A stretch of DNA of 64,000 nt from Flavobacteriales bacterium. Lineage in GTDB: Bacteria; Bacteroidota; Bacteroidia; CAIKAF01. Below, one piece after another: positions 19,304 through 29,110 of the stretch. Every line of letters starts with the position of its first letter. The first letter of the stretch is position 1. The DNA is taken from assembly GCA_026418175.1 (NCBI GenBank), contig JAOABX010000012.1:24888-88887 (forward strand). The letters are read 5' to 3'. The notes under the pieces are model-generated. The model was given only the letters and a program-made list of their open reading frames with translations. It searched no databases and was not told the DNA's origin. Position numbers and translations under genes: made by a program.

Positions 19304-20353
19304 TTATTTTACCCCGGCCCATTGCAACATGGCATCCATGTGGTAATCCAAAGTAATTTTTTTATCGGTGGCAAAGGTAGTAGAAATTGCAAAATCGGTT
19401 CTTTTAAAATTGTTAACTGCCTCCAACCAGTCAGTTAGTTTTGTTGGTGAAAGGATAATACCTTCTTGTTCGTTAACCAATTCGGAAGCCCCCACCTGAT
19501 CAGAAATAATTACGGGGGTACCACATTGCAAGGCTTCTGCTACAATTTGTCCGTAAGGTTCATACATAGACGGATGCATTAAAGCGTCGCTGGCCACATA
19601 AATTTTTCTGGGCTCTTCAATAAAACCAAGATAATGTACATTGGATAAAGATGATTTTACCTCCGGGTAACCGATAATTACCAAATGTTTTTTTTGATCT
19701 TTTAGTTTTTCAAAGAGTTTAAGCAACAATGGCAATCCTTTTCGGGTATGCCCGGTAGATGCAAATAAAAAATACTGTGAATCATCGTGCCAACCCAACT
19801 CTTTACGAAATTTAATGCGTTCATCACCAGCTGGAGGGTAGAAACGAAAGGTGTTGAGGGGTGGATATAATACTTTTACTTTTTCTGGCTGAACATTGTA
19901 AAGATCAATGACTTCTTTTCTAATCATTTGTGAAGCTGCAAAAATAAGTTGAGAATGATGAAACCCTCTGCGGTCCATACGAATTTGTTCAAAATCGCTG
20001 ATGGAGGTTGGCCTTTTTCCAATTTTCTGTAAATACCCCAAATGATTTCCGGGACAAAGAATAAATTGCTGGTGACTGGTTCTCCCTAATGAAAGGCTAA
20101 AATCAAAAATATGTTTTTGCATGAACCTTCCCAATCGTGCATCAAAACGGCCCTGACGAAAAGGTTTTGGCAACAACCCTGCACCTATTACTTCAACATT
20201 AGTACCCTCGGGTAATACAACATCCGGATTATATTTTGCACAGATTACCTGCACCTCATCTCCCCGATTATGAAAAAACTGGATATAGTTTTTCAGCCGA
20301 GTTTCTAATCCGCCAAAGTGAATCAGCCGATAATGTATCAATGCTACTTTCAC
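19304..20353 (-). CDS. Glycosyltransferase family 4 (GT-B fold)
   Basis: The 349-residue protein has the GT-B layout: an N-terminal acceptor domain with the GGLETRLKNY motif near residue 14, and a C-terminal nucleotide-sugar domain with FASTGHTRKGL and the EPYGQIVAEALQCGTPVI segment containing the E-x7-E pair of GT4 retaining enzymes. It starts with GTG at 20353. It probably acts in the cytoplasm on surface-glycan or LPS precursors; donor and acceptor are unknown. It lies 12 bases after the HsdR_N-type gene and is likely the last gene of an operon with it and the OmpA lipoprotein. Confidence 0.9.
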   Translation of the reverse strand: MKVALIHYRLIHFGGLETRLKNYIQFFHNRGDEVQVICAKYNPDVVLPEGTNVEVIGAGLLPKPFRQGRFDARLGRFMQKHIFDFSLSLGRTSHQQFILCPGNHLGYLQKIGKRPTSISDFEQIRMDRRGFHHSQLIFAASQMIRKEVIDLYNVQPEKVKVLYPPLNTFRFYPPAGDERIKFRKELGWHDDSQYFLFASTGHTRKGLPLLLKLFEKLKDQKKHLVIIGYPEVKSSLSNVHYLGFIEEPRKIYVASDALMHPSMYEPYGQIVAEALQCGTPVIISDQVGASELVNEQEGIILSPTKLTDWLEAVNNFKRTDFAISTTFATDKKITLDYHMDAMLQWAGVK

Positions 20354-20365
20354 AGAAAATCATTA

Positions 20366-20824
20366 TTAAAGTTCCTTGTAAAAAGGAATATGTTGTAAAG
20401 ATACAAAACCCGGTTGGTCTGTTTTACGCTGAAAGCAATAATGTGTTATACCATTGGTAACCAGAAGGTAGTTTACATCGGCTGTTTGGTTATAACGAGC
20501 TATTTGCATCAAGGTGTTATTGGTTATCACTACTTCGGGGGCTTTGCACTCAATGAGCATTAAGGGTTTTAGCTGTGCATCATACACCAAAGCATCACAT
20601 CGCAACTTAGCACCATGTACCTGCAACGTCAATTCAACACCCATTCTACCGGAAGGATATCCCAATTCATGAGTTAAATACATCAAAATATGTTGCCGCA
20701 CCCATTCTTCGGGTGTTAGAGCCACATATTTTTTTCGAAATTCATCCCAAATTTCGCGAAGAGAACCCGACTGGCGAATCCGGAAAGAATATGCCGGCAT
20801 GTTCAATTCGGGTAATTCAATCAT
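20366..20824 (-). CDS. Stand-alone HsdR N-terminal (PD-(D/E)XK nuclease-like) protein
   Basis: This 152-residue protein resembles the type I restriction HsdR N-terminal family (HSDR_N_2), which has a PD-(D/E)XK nuclease fold. A helical start with EEWVRQHILMYL (40-50) precedes RCDALVYD (Asp77) and PLMLIECKAP (Glu92, Lys94), the expected D...ExK active-site residues. No helicase, HsdM or HsdS follows, so it is not a restriction system. Similar stand-alone proteins are widespread in Bacteroidota, with no known role. It overlaps the OmpA lipoprotein gene by four bases (ATGA). Confidence 0.85.
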   Translation of the reverse strand: MIELPELNMPAYSFRIRQSGSLREIWDEFRKKYVALTPEEWVRQHILMYLTHELGYPSGRMGVELTLQVHGAKLRCDALVYDAQLKPLMLIECKAPEVVITNNTLMQIARYNQTADVNYLLVTNGITHYCFQRKTDQPGFVSLQHIPFYKEL

Positions 20825-21606
20825 TTCGTTCCATTTAGTATGTCAAAAAACTCTCGAAGATTGGGGGATAATACAATTTCTGTTCGCCTGTTTTTTGCTC
20901 TGCCTTCTTCAGTATCATTTGAAGCTACAGGTAAAAACGGCCCCCGGCCAGAAGCCGTGATTCGCTTCGGATCAACTTTTTTATCTGTGAGTATCCGAAT
21001 GATGGAAGTGGCACGCATTACACTCAAATCCCAATTGGAAGGATCTGTGCCTACATTATCGGTATGACCTTCTACGGTTATTTCAATTTCAGGATTATTA
21101 TTTAGTACAGTAGCTAATTTACCCAATGCATCAATTCCCAATGGATCAACTTTGTAACTGCCCGATTTAAACAATAACTTTTCTGACATGGAAACATAAA
21201 CTTTTCCATCTTTTATCATCACCGAAATATCTTCTGATTTAAAACTTTCCATAGCTGCGTTGATGGTGTTTCTTAGCTTTTCTACCTTCCCATTCAACGC
21301 GGCAATTACTTCTTGCAATTCTTTAAGTTTCGCTTCTTTAGCGTTTATTTCTGCTTCTTTTTTTCTAAGTTCTTCCCCCATATTTTGTTTCAACCTTTCT
21401 ATGTCTTCGCTAAGGCCTACCTGAATAGATTCGAGTTCTGCGATGCGCTGATTGGCCTGATTTAATTCAATGTTCAATTTTTCTTCCCGATTCAAACAGG
21501 CTGCAAGCTCTGATTCTTTGATTAAATATTTTTTCTTAGAAATACATCCGGAAAACCCGATGATGAATAAAATGGCTGTAATAACTACCAATCTAAACCG
21601 CTTCAT
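20821..21606 (-). CDS. OmpA-family peptidoglycan-binding lipoprotein, second copy
   Basis: The 261-residue product has a lipoprotein signal (lipobox GFSGC, Cys21), a coiled coil shorter than in the 4696 copy (about 30-120) and an OmpA domain (about 140-257) with GHTDN, NWDLSVMRATS and NRRTEI. It is a paralogue of the protein at 4696-5661; the linker sequence KDGKVYVSMSEKLLF is nearly identical in both. It is first in a three-gene unit with the HsdR_N-like protein and a glycosyltransferase. Confidence 0.92.
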   Translation of the reverse strand: MKRFRLVVITAILFIIGFSGCISKKKYLIKESELAACLNREEKLNIELNQANQRIAELESIQVGLSEDIERLKQNMGEELRKKEAEINAKEAKLKELQEVIAALNGKVEKLRNTINAAMESFKSEDISVMIKDGKVYVSMSEKLLFKSGSYKVDPLGIDALGKLATVLNNNPEIEITVEGHTDNVGTDPSNWDLSVMRATSIIRILTDKKVDPKRITASGRGPFLPVASNDTEEGRAKNRRTEIVLSPNLREFFDILNGTK

Positions 21607-21631
21607 AGTAAGAGTGAAATAAAATTATTAT

Positions 21632-21639
21632 CAAAAGTA
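21632..21639 (-). promoter_or_regulatory. TAnnTTTG -7 element of the second OmpA operon
   Basis: TACTTTTG on the minus strand, 25 bases before the ATG at 21606. A TTG 23 bases further upstream could serve as a weak -33 element. Confidence 0.5.
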
Positions 21640-21692
21640 CCTTGATTTGGTGGCACCCACTACAATTCATGTCTTAAAAAAAATTAAGGTTA

Positions 21693-23408
21693 TTAAATTC
21701 CAAAGGTTAAACCACCTATCACATTGAATTGTTGGGTTGGAAATCCATACCAGCGCTGGTATCTCCATGCAGCCACATTATTAAAGTTTACCCAAAATGA
21801 GAGCATTTTTGTGAGCCTGTACTCTGCACCGATATTAAAATCAACTAATATCGGTATTTCATACACATAACGCTCTTTTATTAAAGGATTGGCCGGATCA
21901 TAAACAAACGTTTGTGCTTTTTGTGGCCCTATAAAGTAAAAATCTGTTCGCAAAATGATTTTATCCCGCAAATTATAGTAGCCACTCAAGGTAGCATCTA
22001 CCGATGGGCGATGCCAAGCAACATCAAGGTTTGTTGTGTTATAAAGATAATAATTTGCTTTAGCAGCCAACCAGAATTTTTCACTCATGTTATATGATAG
22101 TTCGCCAAATACCTGAAAAAGATTGGTTTGATCATAAACTACCTGAAAACCTCGCTGATGAAATGAAATTGTATCATTTACAAAGTATGCATAATTACCA
22201 ATGATAGAATAATGCACCCCGGCATTGTAAGAAAGATTCGAAGTAAATGAACCCTTTACACCTCCGGTAATTCGCAGAAACTCATTTATATTTGTTATAC
22301 GTGCCGTTGGCAAAATAAATGGATTTTGGAGAGAAAGGTTAAGAAAACTGTTTCTGCGGTACTGGCCCGTAAAACTTCCATATGCGATGATGTAATTACG
22401 GAAGATATTAAATCGCAAATGTACATCCGGATATACATTAAAACGGGTTGAATCATCAGTTCCCAAAGTAAGGTCAACTCCCAGATGTAAATTCCACCAA
22501 TTACCACCAAAACGCATGTAAGGAGTCAAGTTCCCAATAAATCCGTGATTAGAAGTGATCGAATCGTTTTGATACTGAATATATTGAAAACGCATTTTGC
22601 CTCCGAAAAATTCACGGGCAAATAAATCGGTAAATTTATTCAGGTCAGCACTTAACACCACGCTGTTCTCCATGGTTCCCCAGCGATCTGTCATGTGATA
22701 AAAATTCAAATCGATTTTATGATTGAACTTAATTGAATCGGTACGGTGTGTGCTGTATAATGAAGCGTCAAAATTCACTCTGGAATAGCGTTGCCTGGCT
22801 GTATCTTCACTTACCAGCGTATCAAGTACCGGATTATAGTTATAGTATCTTACAACATTACGCAAATACGATGCGTTTAAATCGAGTGTTTGGGAACGAA
22901 ACATATGCGAATAGCTGCCATAAATCTCATTATCACTTACTGCAGGATTGCCTCGATAACTAATATTTCCCTGCGAAGAAAAATGTTTAAACCGTAATGC
23001 ATAACTATTTTTACGATTACGCAAACTCATGAAATTTATATCTGCATAGGGGGTAAGATAATTACCAAATCCAGCTTTAATATAGAGGCGATGAAGTTTG
23101 TTCAATGGTTCAGTTTTCATGCGTAAAGCTGAAATGGTATCAGGCTGATATTTGGTTTCGACTGTAGAAGATTGTATGGGGTATTCTAAATTAGTAACTA
23201 CACGGAAAGTATCTTGTATAGTAGGTTGAAATGATAATTTCTCCACTTCTGCTAAACGAGGCTCAAAACCTGTATATACATTGATGTCTTCTGTTAACTG
23301 AGTATTTTGTGAAAATACTGATACCTGAACAAACAGGCAAAACATTAATATTGCCAACAGCTTAAAAGAAAAATCAATGGGAGATAGTATGTTTATTTTA
23401 TTCTTCAT
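21693..23408 (-). CDS. Plug-less outer-membrane beta-barrel protein
   Basis: The 571-residue product has a signal peptide (about 1-35, ending QVSVFSQ), about 100 residues without clear structure, then a long run of alternating amphipathic strands typical of a TonB-receptor-like barrel, but without a plug domain. I chose ATG 23408, which gives a sensible signal peptide and overlaps the upstream TPR gene by 11 bases; ATG 23417 is an alternative. The overlap implies coupled translation with the TPR protein, so the two may work together in the envelope. The substrate is unknown. Confidence 0.82.
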   Translation of the reverse strand: MKNKINILSPIDFSFKLLAILMFCLFVQVSVFSQNTQLTEDINVYTGFEPRLAEVEKLSFQPTIQDTFRVVTNLEYPIQSSTVETKYQPDTISALRMKTEPLNKLHRLYIKAGFGNYLTPYADINFMSLRNRKNSYALRFKHFSSQGNISYRGNPAVSDNEIYGSYSHMFRSQTLDLNASYLRNVVRYYNYNPVLDTLVSEDTARQRYSRVNFDASLYSTHRTDSIKFNHKIDLNFYHMTDRWGTMENSVVLSADLNKFTDLFAREFFGGKMRFQYIQYQNDSITSNHGFIGNLTPYMRFGGNWWNLHLGVDLTLGTDDSTRFNVYPDVHLRFNIFRNYIIAYGSFTGQYRRNSFLNLSLQNPFILPTARITNINEFLRITGGVKGSFTSNLSYNAGVHYSIIGNYAYFVNDTISFHQRGFQVVYDQTNLFQVFGELSYNMSEKFWLAAKANYYLYNTTNLDVAWHRPSVDATLSGYYNLRDKIILRTDFYFIGPQKAQTFVYDPANPLIKERYVYEIPILVDFNIGAEYRLTKMLSFWVNFNNVAAWRYQRWYGFPTQQFNVIGGLTFGI

Positions 23409-26400
23409 TGGGATCATTTGTTTCCATTTGTTGTTCAAACTTGCGCTGATTTTTTTGACGTTCTCTGGCAAGAATTGCATCCAATTTTTCTTTTGCTACA
23501 TTAATAAGATCTTGTCCGTCATGACGATTTATTACAGTATTCAACATACTCTTCGCTTGCGGCAAATCATCCATAGCCACATAAATATCAGAGAGCAAAA
23601 TAAAACTTAACGCTAAGCGGTGTTTATCAGCACCCATGGTTTTAATAGCAGCCCGTAAATGTTTTTCTGCATCTTTGTATTTTTTTTGCTTGTACAATAT
23701 TTCTCCTATTTGGTAACCTGCTTCAATATCATATTCAGAGGCAATTTGCGAGTAAACCTTTCTATATTCAGCCAGTGCTTCTTCCAATAAATTTTGTTTT
23801 AGATAACATACCGCCTGAAAGTAATGTGCCTCTTCTTCAACATATTCATTAAGCTTATCATAAGTTAAAACCTTTTTAGCGTATTCAATGGTTTTTTCGC
23901 AATTATACGTCTTGTAATAATTTTTCATCAACCCAATTCTAGCCCGCTTTAATACATCCGGTGATTCGGCACTTTCTTCCATTAAATTATATACTTCAAT
24001 GAGTGCAATTGAATCAGCTCTTTGTTCAAGAATAATTGCAGCCCTGTTAAGTGCATTTTCTGTGTACATATTTTTCCGTTGACGATAAATGTATTGGTAA
24101 TGAGGCAACGCCTGCGAAAATTCTTTTTGTGCATAATGGCATTCGGCTTTGTAATGATTTGCATCCAATAAATAAACTCCTTTCGGAAAATTTCGGATAT
24201 ATTTATCAAAAGCCTCAATAGCCTTGGCACAATTTCCAGCCTCCACGGCATTTGCTCCTGCTTCATAGCTGGCAGAATCTAATGAATTCATAGAGATTTC
24301 CACATTGCTTAACCCCTGCACATACTTTGTATAAGCATCTATATCCCCCATATCTACATAAATCGTACGAATATATTTCAGTGCTTTAGCAGCATGTTGT
24401 GAGTTGGGGTATTCATCAACCACACGTTTATACCATCCCAGAGCTTCGCGATCATTATCGGCATTGAAATAAATTAATCCCAGTTGCAAATACGCACTAC
24501 TTAGATATGCGCTGGATGACCCGCTGTTTACAATATCTTCAAAATTCTTCACAGCATCGTTGGTTTTTCCTAATCGAATGTTGGCCATACCCAGCTCATA
24601 TAACATTTCTTCACGGAAGGCGGACTGTGGGTATTCATTCAGGGTTCGCTTGAGTGTAGCTGCTTTTCCTTCATGATTTCCCATCAATCCCTGCATCAAC
24701 GATTTTTGATACAAAGCATAATCATTTTTAAACTGTTTTATTTCGATGGCTTGATCATAAAATTCAATGGCTTTGAGATAGTTCCTTATCATGAAATAAC
24801 AATCGCCAAGACGAAGGGATGCGTCATGCCTTTTACGCAAATCATTTTGACCAGGAGCTGTTACAAAATTTCTGAATTCAGTGGCAGCTTCTTGATACTG
24901 TTTCATTTTTAGGTGTGCATATCCCAAATTGTAATATGCATCATTGTAAAATGAGAGCGATTTTGCAGCAGGTGAGGTAAGAAAATCTTCGTAAAGATAT
25001 TGAGCCCTCTTATAGTCTTTAGAACGGTAGTGGGCCTCTGCTTTCCAGAATTTACTTTCAGCGGTAATTCTAGTATCAAAATTTCGAGAAATAGCTTCTT
25101 CAAAATGGCGTATAGCTTCCGCATATTCGAGGTTATTAAATAACTCTATTCCTCTGAAAAAGTAGATACGCTGCTCAGCAATTTTCAAACGTGTATTTTT
25201 ATTTTTAATTTTTTGAAGTGATGCCAATGCATCCTTATAATTTTGTGTATTGAGGTAAATATTAACCATCAATTCATAGGCTTCTTCTATGTTTTTGGCA
25301 TCAGGATATTTTTCAATATACTGTTGTATAGCATCAATCGCTTCGTTATAAGGGTTATAACCTAATTCATACGATAGTTTGGCAAAATTAAATAACGCTT
25401 CGCGGGCTATTCGTTTGTCATGATTCATACCAGCGGCAAGCTTCAATACATCCAGCGCAATACGCTTGTGGTCTGATTTTAAAAAACAATCAGCCATGTA
25501 ATAATAGGCTGTTTGCGTCATCAAATCATCTTCGCTGGTGGCATTTTTTAAATACAATGCAGCATCTTCAAAACGATTCAAACGATAATAGGATATTCCC
25601 AGGCGATAATTTCCCTGACGATCAAGAGTAGAACCGGTAGCCATATATGCTTCGTAATTTCTCACGGCCCCGGCATCATTCTTCAATTCAAAATATGATT
25701 CGGCGAGTAGGCGGCGAACTATGGGGAGGTTTTTACCTTTTAAAGTGTCAGCGATCGGTTCAGCATAAGTTACAGCCTCTTTATATTTCCCTTGCACGAA
25801 ATAAATCTGTGCAACATAAAATGGAATAATCCGAGAAAAAGCCTTCTCGTGCTGTATCCGCAAAAAATGCTGCAATGCCACCTCGTAATTTTTGTTGATA
25901 TACGAGATATGAGCAAAGTAATAAATGGCAGGAACTTGATAGGGATTCTTTATATCTTTTATTTCAGCAAAATCTTTTAATGCCTTTTCATAATCTTGAA
26001 TAATAAAACGGCTATACCCGATTTTATAATAATATTCAAAAACTTGGTCACGATTCAATTGATATACATCCGTTTTCAAAAAGTAAGCAATTGCCTGAGA
26101 GTACTCTTTTTTTCTGAAATACAGCTTCCCTAATTGAAAATAAGCCTGCACCACTTTATTACTATGCGGAAACTGTTGAATAAATGAAAGCATCAGGAAT
26201 TCTGCATTATCATGAAAAAGTTCTACTGCAGAAGCCGCATAATAATAAGTTGCAGTACTTAAGGCATAATCCGTTTTGTGATGATTACTCTTCAAAAACT
26301 CTTCAAAACGAAGCTGGGCTGCACCGTATTTTTGTTTTTGAAACAAATCAATTCCTTCTTTAAAGCTTCTCTCCGTATCAGTGTAATACTGCGTCCGCTG

Positions 26401-26481
26401 AGCAGATAGAAAAGCAGGCATAAACACTAAAAAAAGCCCGCAAAAAAAACCAAAAACCCATTTACTCGTTTTGGGCATCAC
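23398..26481 (-). CDS. Large secreted tetratricopeptide-repeat protein
   Basis: The 1027-residue product has a signal peptide (about 1-27, ending FLSAQ) and then about 25 tetratricopeptide-like helical hairpins to near the C-terminus (many A.Y.LG..Y and Y..A...F motifs), closing with a Gln/Glu-rich tail. It is probably a periplasmic scaffold or adaptor. It overlaps the beta-barrel gene downstream by 11 bases; such a TPR plus barrel pair is, to my knowledge, a recurrent arrangement in Bacteroidota. A TAATTTTG promoter element lies 37 bases upstream. Confidence 0.9.
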   Translation of the reverse strand: MMPKTSKWVFGFFCGLFLVFMPAFLSAQRTQYYTDTERSFKEGIDLFQKQKYGAAQLRFEEFLKSNHHKTDYALSTATYYYAASAVELFHDNAEFLMLSFIQQFPHSNKVVQAYFQLGKLYFRKKEYSQAIAYFLKTDVYQLNRDQVFEYYYKIGYSRFIIQDYEKALKDFAEIKDIKNPYQVPAIYYFAHISYINKNYEVALQHFLRIQHEKAFSRIIPFYVAQIYFVQGKYKEAVTYAEPIADTLKGKNLPIVRRLLAESYFELKNDAGAVRNYEAYMATGSTLDRQGNYRLGISYYRLNRFEDAALYLKNATSEDDLMTQTAYYYMADCFLKSDHKRIALDVLKLAAGMNHDKRIAREALFNFAKLSYELGYNPYNEAIDAIQQYIEKYPDAKNIEEAYELMVNIYLNTQNYKDALASLQKIKNKNTRLKIAEQRIYFFRGIELFNNLEYAEAIRHFEEAISRNFDTRITAESKFWKAEAHYRSKDYKRAQYLYEDFLTSPAAKSLSFYNDAYYNLGYAHLKMKQYQEAATEFRNFVTAPGQNDLRKRHDASLRLGDCYFMIRNYLKAIEFYDQAIEIKQFKNDYALYQKSLMQGLMGNHEGKAATLKRTLNEYPQSAFREEMLYELGMANIRLGKTNDAVKNFEDIVNSGSSSAYLSSAYLQLGLIYFNADNDREALGWYKRVVDEYPNSQHAAKALKYIRTIYVDMGDIDAYTKYVQGLSNVEISMNSLDSASYEAGANAVEAGNCAKAIEAFDKYIRNFPKGVYLLDANHYKAECHYAQKEFSQALPHYQYIYRQRKNMYTENALNRAAIILEQRADSIALIEVYNLMEESAESPDVLKRARIGLMKNYYKTYNCEKTIEYAKKVLTYDKLNEYVEEEAHYFQAVCYLKQNLLEEALAEYRKVYSQIASEYDIEAGYQIGEILYKQKKYKDAEKHLRAAIKTMGADKHRLALSFILLSDIYVAMDDLPQAKSMLNTVINRHDGQDLINVAKEKLDAILARERQKNQRKFEQQMETNDPNEE

Positions 26482-26517
26482 ATTTAAGTTTTAGTGTACA
26501 GATGTATATATTCTGGT

Positions 26518-26525
26518 CAAAATTA
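26518..26525 (-). promoter_or_regulatory. TAnnTTTG -7 element of the TPR-barrel operon
   Basis: TAATTTTG on the minus strand in the divergent region between the TPR gene and ftsE; no matching -33 element was seen. Confidence 0.4.
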
Positions 26526-26638
26526 CAGGGTGGTAATGGATAGTCTATCTATATCTAATTTGAATTATTAACGTGAATGTCTTAATAATTATTTCATCAT
26601 GTACCATAATTACCATGTGTAATCATGAATTTTGTAGC

Positions 26639-27328
26639 ATGGTACAACACAATCCGGTGATTCGATTTTATCAGGTTTCAGTTTTACAAAACAAGAATCT
26701 GGTGCTTCGCAATGTGAGTTTTGAAGTTCATGCCGGAGAATTTGTTTATCTGGTAGGACGAACCGGAAGCGGGAAAAGCAGCCTGCTAAAAACCATGTAT
26801 GCTGAATTACCTTTAGCTGAAGGTCAAGCAGAAATTGTAGGAATGGATTTGGATGCCATTAAACCCAAAGAAATTCCATATTTAAGAAGAAAACTGGGAA
26901 TTGTGTTTCAGGATTTTCAGCTACTAACTGACCGAAGTATTTCAGACAATTTAATGTTTGTACTTAAAGCAACCGGATGGAAAAATAAACATGAAATGGA
27001 ATCACGAATAGAAGAGGTCCTGTCCATGGTTGGTTTAAGAACGAAAGGGTTTAAATTTCCACATGAACTATCAGGAGGAGAACAACAACGGGTGGTGATA
27101 GCCCGTGCATTGCTAAATCATCCTGAACTCATTTTGGCCGACGAACCAACAGGCAACCTGGATCCGGAAACTTCAATCGAAATCATGCAATTATTGCGAC
27201 ATATCAATCAAAAAGGAACAACTATTTTGATGGCTACTCATGATAAGTATATTCTGGACATGTTTCCCCAACGTACTTTACGCTGTGAGCATGGTACTGT
27301 TATTGACCTTTCTCAAGCAACTGCATAA
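26639..27328 (+). CDS. ftsE: FtsE-type ABC transporter ATPase
   Basis: The 229-residue ATPase has Walker A GRTGSGKSS (40-48), the Q-loop FQDFQLL (90-96), signature LSGGEQQR (144-151), Walker B LILADEPT with the catalytic Glu, and the ATHD switch His. FtsE pairs with FtsX to control peptidoglycan hydrolases at division; the size and the LADEPTGNLDP motif fit FtsE, though LolD-type ATPases look similar. I chose ATG 26639, since the first 22 codons of the longer frame do not belong to the fold. No permease is adjacent. Its 3' end overlaps the convergent glycosyltransferase by 29 bases. Confidence 0.85.
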   Translation: MVQHNPVIRFYQVSVLQNKNLVLRNVSFEVHAGEFVYLVGRTGSGKSSLLKTMYAELPLAEGQAEIVGMDLDAIKPKEIPYLRRKLGIVFQDFQLLTDRSISDNLMFVLKATGWKNKHEMESRIEEVLSMVGLRTKGFKFPHELSGGEQQRVVIARALLNHPELILADEPTGNLDPETSIEIMQLLRHINQKGTTILMATHDKYILDMFPQRTLRCEHGTVIDLSQATA

Positions 27329-28427
27329 GACGAATAGCAGCTTTTTGGTTTGAATAATTATCCTCTAATATCGCTTTTCTTTTCTCTAGTTCTGTTTCGC
27401 TAAATGTACGTTGACTTAGTTTTTCAATCCATGTAATCCATTCATCGGCTGTTTCTGCCTGATGGCAAAGCAAATCCAGGCCAGTTCCTTGAATCATTTT
27501 AGGATTGACCAAGCAATGGCGGCCTGTATATAATGCATGTAATAATTTAAGCTTAATTCCAGTCGCTTGAAATGTAGGCAAAACATGAATTTGCGCCTCA
27601 CGAATTATTTTTTTCATTTCATCATTACTTACTGGTGTAATGAGCTTTACATGAGCCAGAGAGCCTGCCATTCGTATTAATTCTTGGCGTGGATTTTTTC
27701 CGGCAATAATTAACGGATAGTTTATTTTACTAAACACATGTTTGAGCAGATAAATGGCTGCTAAGTGATTTTCTGCAATCTGCAAATTGCCGTGATATAG
27801 AGCATAGTTACCAATACCTGGTTTCACTTCCACAACATCCTCCGGATGAAAAGGAGGAATAAATACGGTATGTTGATTTATAGTTTGATAGTATAAGGCA
27901 TCTTTAGGTGAAATAGCAGCAAGCGCATAGGCTTGTTGAAGAACCGGTTCATAACGCCTTAATTTAAAAGCTTCACGACGCAAATACCATCTTGAAAAGG
28001 GGTTCGACTCTGCCTCTGCTAATTGTTCGTAATACTCGTGTTCTATGTTATGTGTACGAACTACACATTGCTTTTCTCTCAATAGTTCATGGGTAAGAAA
28101 TCCGGAAGTATGAATTCCTTCAAACAAAATAGGTGCATCATCTTTTATAAGTGAATTGAGCAGGTCTTTGTTTTTTCTAGTAGCCACGATAAAAGGCTCA
28201 TTGCTGAAAATATATTTTATAGATCGTTCGCGGGGATAATACGTAACTTCTTCACATAATGGATTTAGTTCATGAGCGGGCTTTCGATGATACTGAAAGC
28301 AATGCAAATGAATTTTTACTCCTAAAGCATGCAAATGACGAATTTTATGATACACATCCATCACTCCCCCATAATCGGCCGGGAAAGGAATATCAAAGGA
28401 AACAATATGTAATTTTGAAAGGTTCAT
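27300..28427 (-). CDS. Glycosyltransferase, GT4-like
   Basis: The 375-residue protein has a GT-B layout: an N-terminal domain beginning SFDIPFPADYGGVMDVY (the DYGG motif of sugar transferases), a THNIEHEYY segment near residues 124-132, and a C-terminal domain with a YHGNL strand and TGIKLKLLHALYTGRHCLV, the position of the donor-binding helix. It probably acts on surface polysaccharide; donor and acceptor are unknown. It is coupled by ATGA to the upstream DUF2306 gene and shares 29 bases tail-to-tail with ftsE. Confidence 0.85.
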   Translation of the reverse strand: MNLSKLHIVSFDIPFPADYGGVMDVYHKIRHLHALGVKIHLHCFQYHRKPAHELNPLCEEVTYYPRERSIKYIFSNEPFIVATRKNKDLLNSLIKDDAPILFEGIHTSGFLTHELLREKQCVVRTHNIEHEYYEQLAEAESNPFSRWYLRREAFKLRRYEPVLQQAYALAAISPKDALYYQTINQHTVFIPPFHPEDVVEVKPGIGNYALYHGNLQIAENHLAAIYLLKHVFSKINYPLIIAGKNPRQELIRMAGSLAHVKLITPVSNDEMKKIIREAQIHVLPTFQATGIKLKLLHALYTGRHCLVNPKMIQGTGLDLLCHQAETADEWITWIEKLSQRTFSETELEKRKAILEDNYSNQKAAIRLMQLLEKGQ

Positions 28428-29110
28428 TCTTGCGTAAATAACTTTTTTTTCATCCAGCGATCAATTACTCCAATATCAATCAACAATTCTGCAACAATCA
28501 AATTAGGCACCCAGCTCAACCAGGCAACCGTAACATAAATTTCTTGTGGTTTAGCTTGTATCCATCGGGTAGATATAAACAAAAAAACAAGCAATCGAAG
28601 AGTTACAGCTGAAAATGTCAATGCATAACTACGCAGCATAAATCGGGCATGCAATATCCATTTTTTTTTCATTGCAAAAATAAATGCAGCTATAGTAAAC
28701 ACATACCATAAGAATGTAAGTAATGTAAAGCTGGCTTTTGCCGGCAATCCACCATTAGCATACAAAGCCATAACTGCTGCACCAGGGCCACTGATCAATA
28801 ACAATACGATTACATATATCCAGCCCATGATACGATGCAAGCTTGGGTAACGATGTAAAATAAATCCACTGAACTGAGTTCCTCCTGCAATTAATAATAA
28901 CACGCTGCTGAATACATGCATATAAAAACCAATTCGCCATACATCAAGGTGATAAACATCTGTTTTTGTTTTAAGGAAATCAATGCCGGGTTTAATTGCC
29001 AAATATGGGATGCTAAGACGAAGCATCAACCATGAAAAAAAAAGTATCAGAACTGCTATAATCACAGTTCCTGCAATTTGAAAGGAATAAGTAGTTATTT
29101 TTTTTTGCAT
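28424..29110 (-). CDS. DUF2306 membrane protein
   Basis: The 228-residue protein has about seven membrane helices. The region HRYPSLHRIMGWIYV and the later HARFMLRSYALTFSAVTLRL match the DUF2306 consensus, including its paired His residues, which could bind haem; this is inference. ATG 29110 shares one base with the stop of the upstream lipoprotein gene (TGATG), and its own stop overlaps the glycosyltransferase start, so 29832-27300 is a three-gene operon. Confidence 0.85.
   Translation of the reverse strand: MQKKITTYSFQIAGTVIIAVLILFFSWLMLRLSIPYLAIKPGIDFLKTKTDVYHLDVWRIGFYMHVFSSVLLLIAGGTQFSGFILHRYPSLHRIMGWIYVIVLLLISGPGAAVMALYANGGLPAKASFTLLTFLWYVFTIAAFIFAMKKKWILHARFMLRSYALTFSAVTLRLLVFLFISTRWIQAKPQEIYVTVAWLSWVPNLIVAELLIDIGVIDRWMKKKLFTQE

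Noticed and set aside
20366-20824. A type I restriction-modification system
   Set aside because: Only the HsdR N-terminal domain is present; no helicase, methylase or specificity subunit is adjacent.
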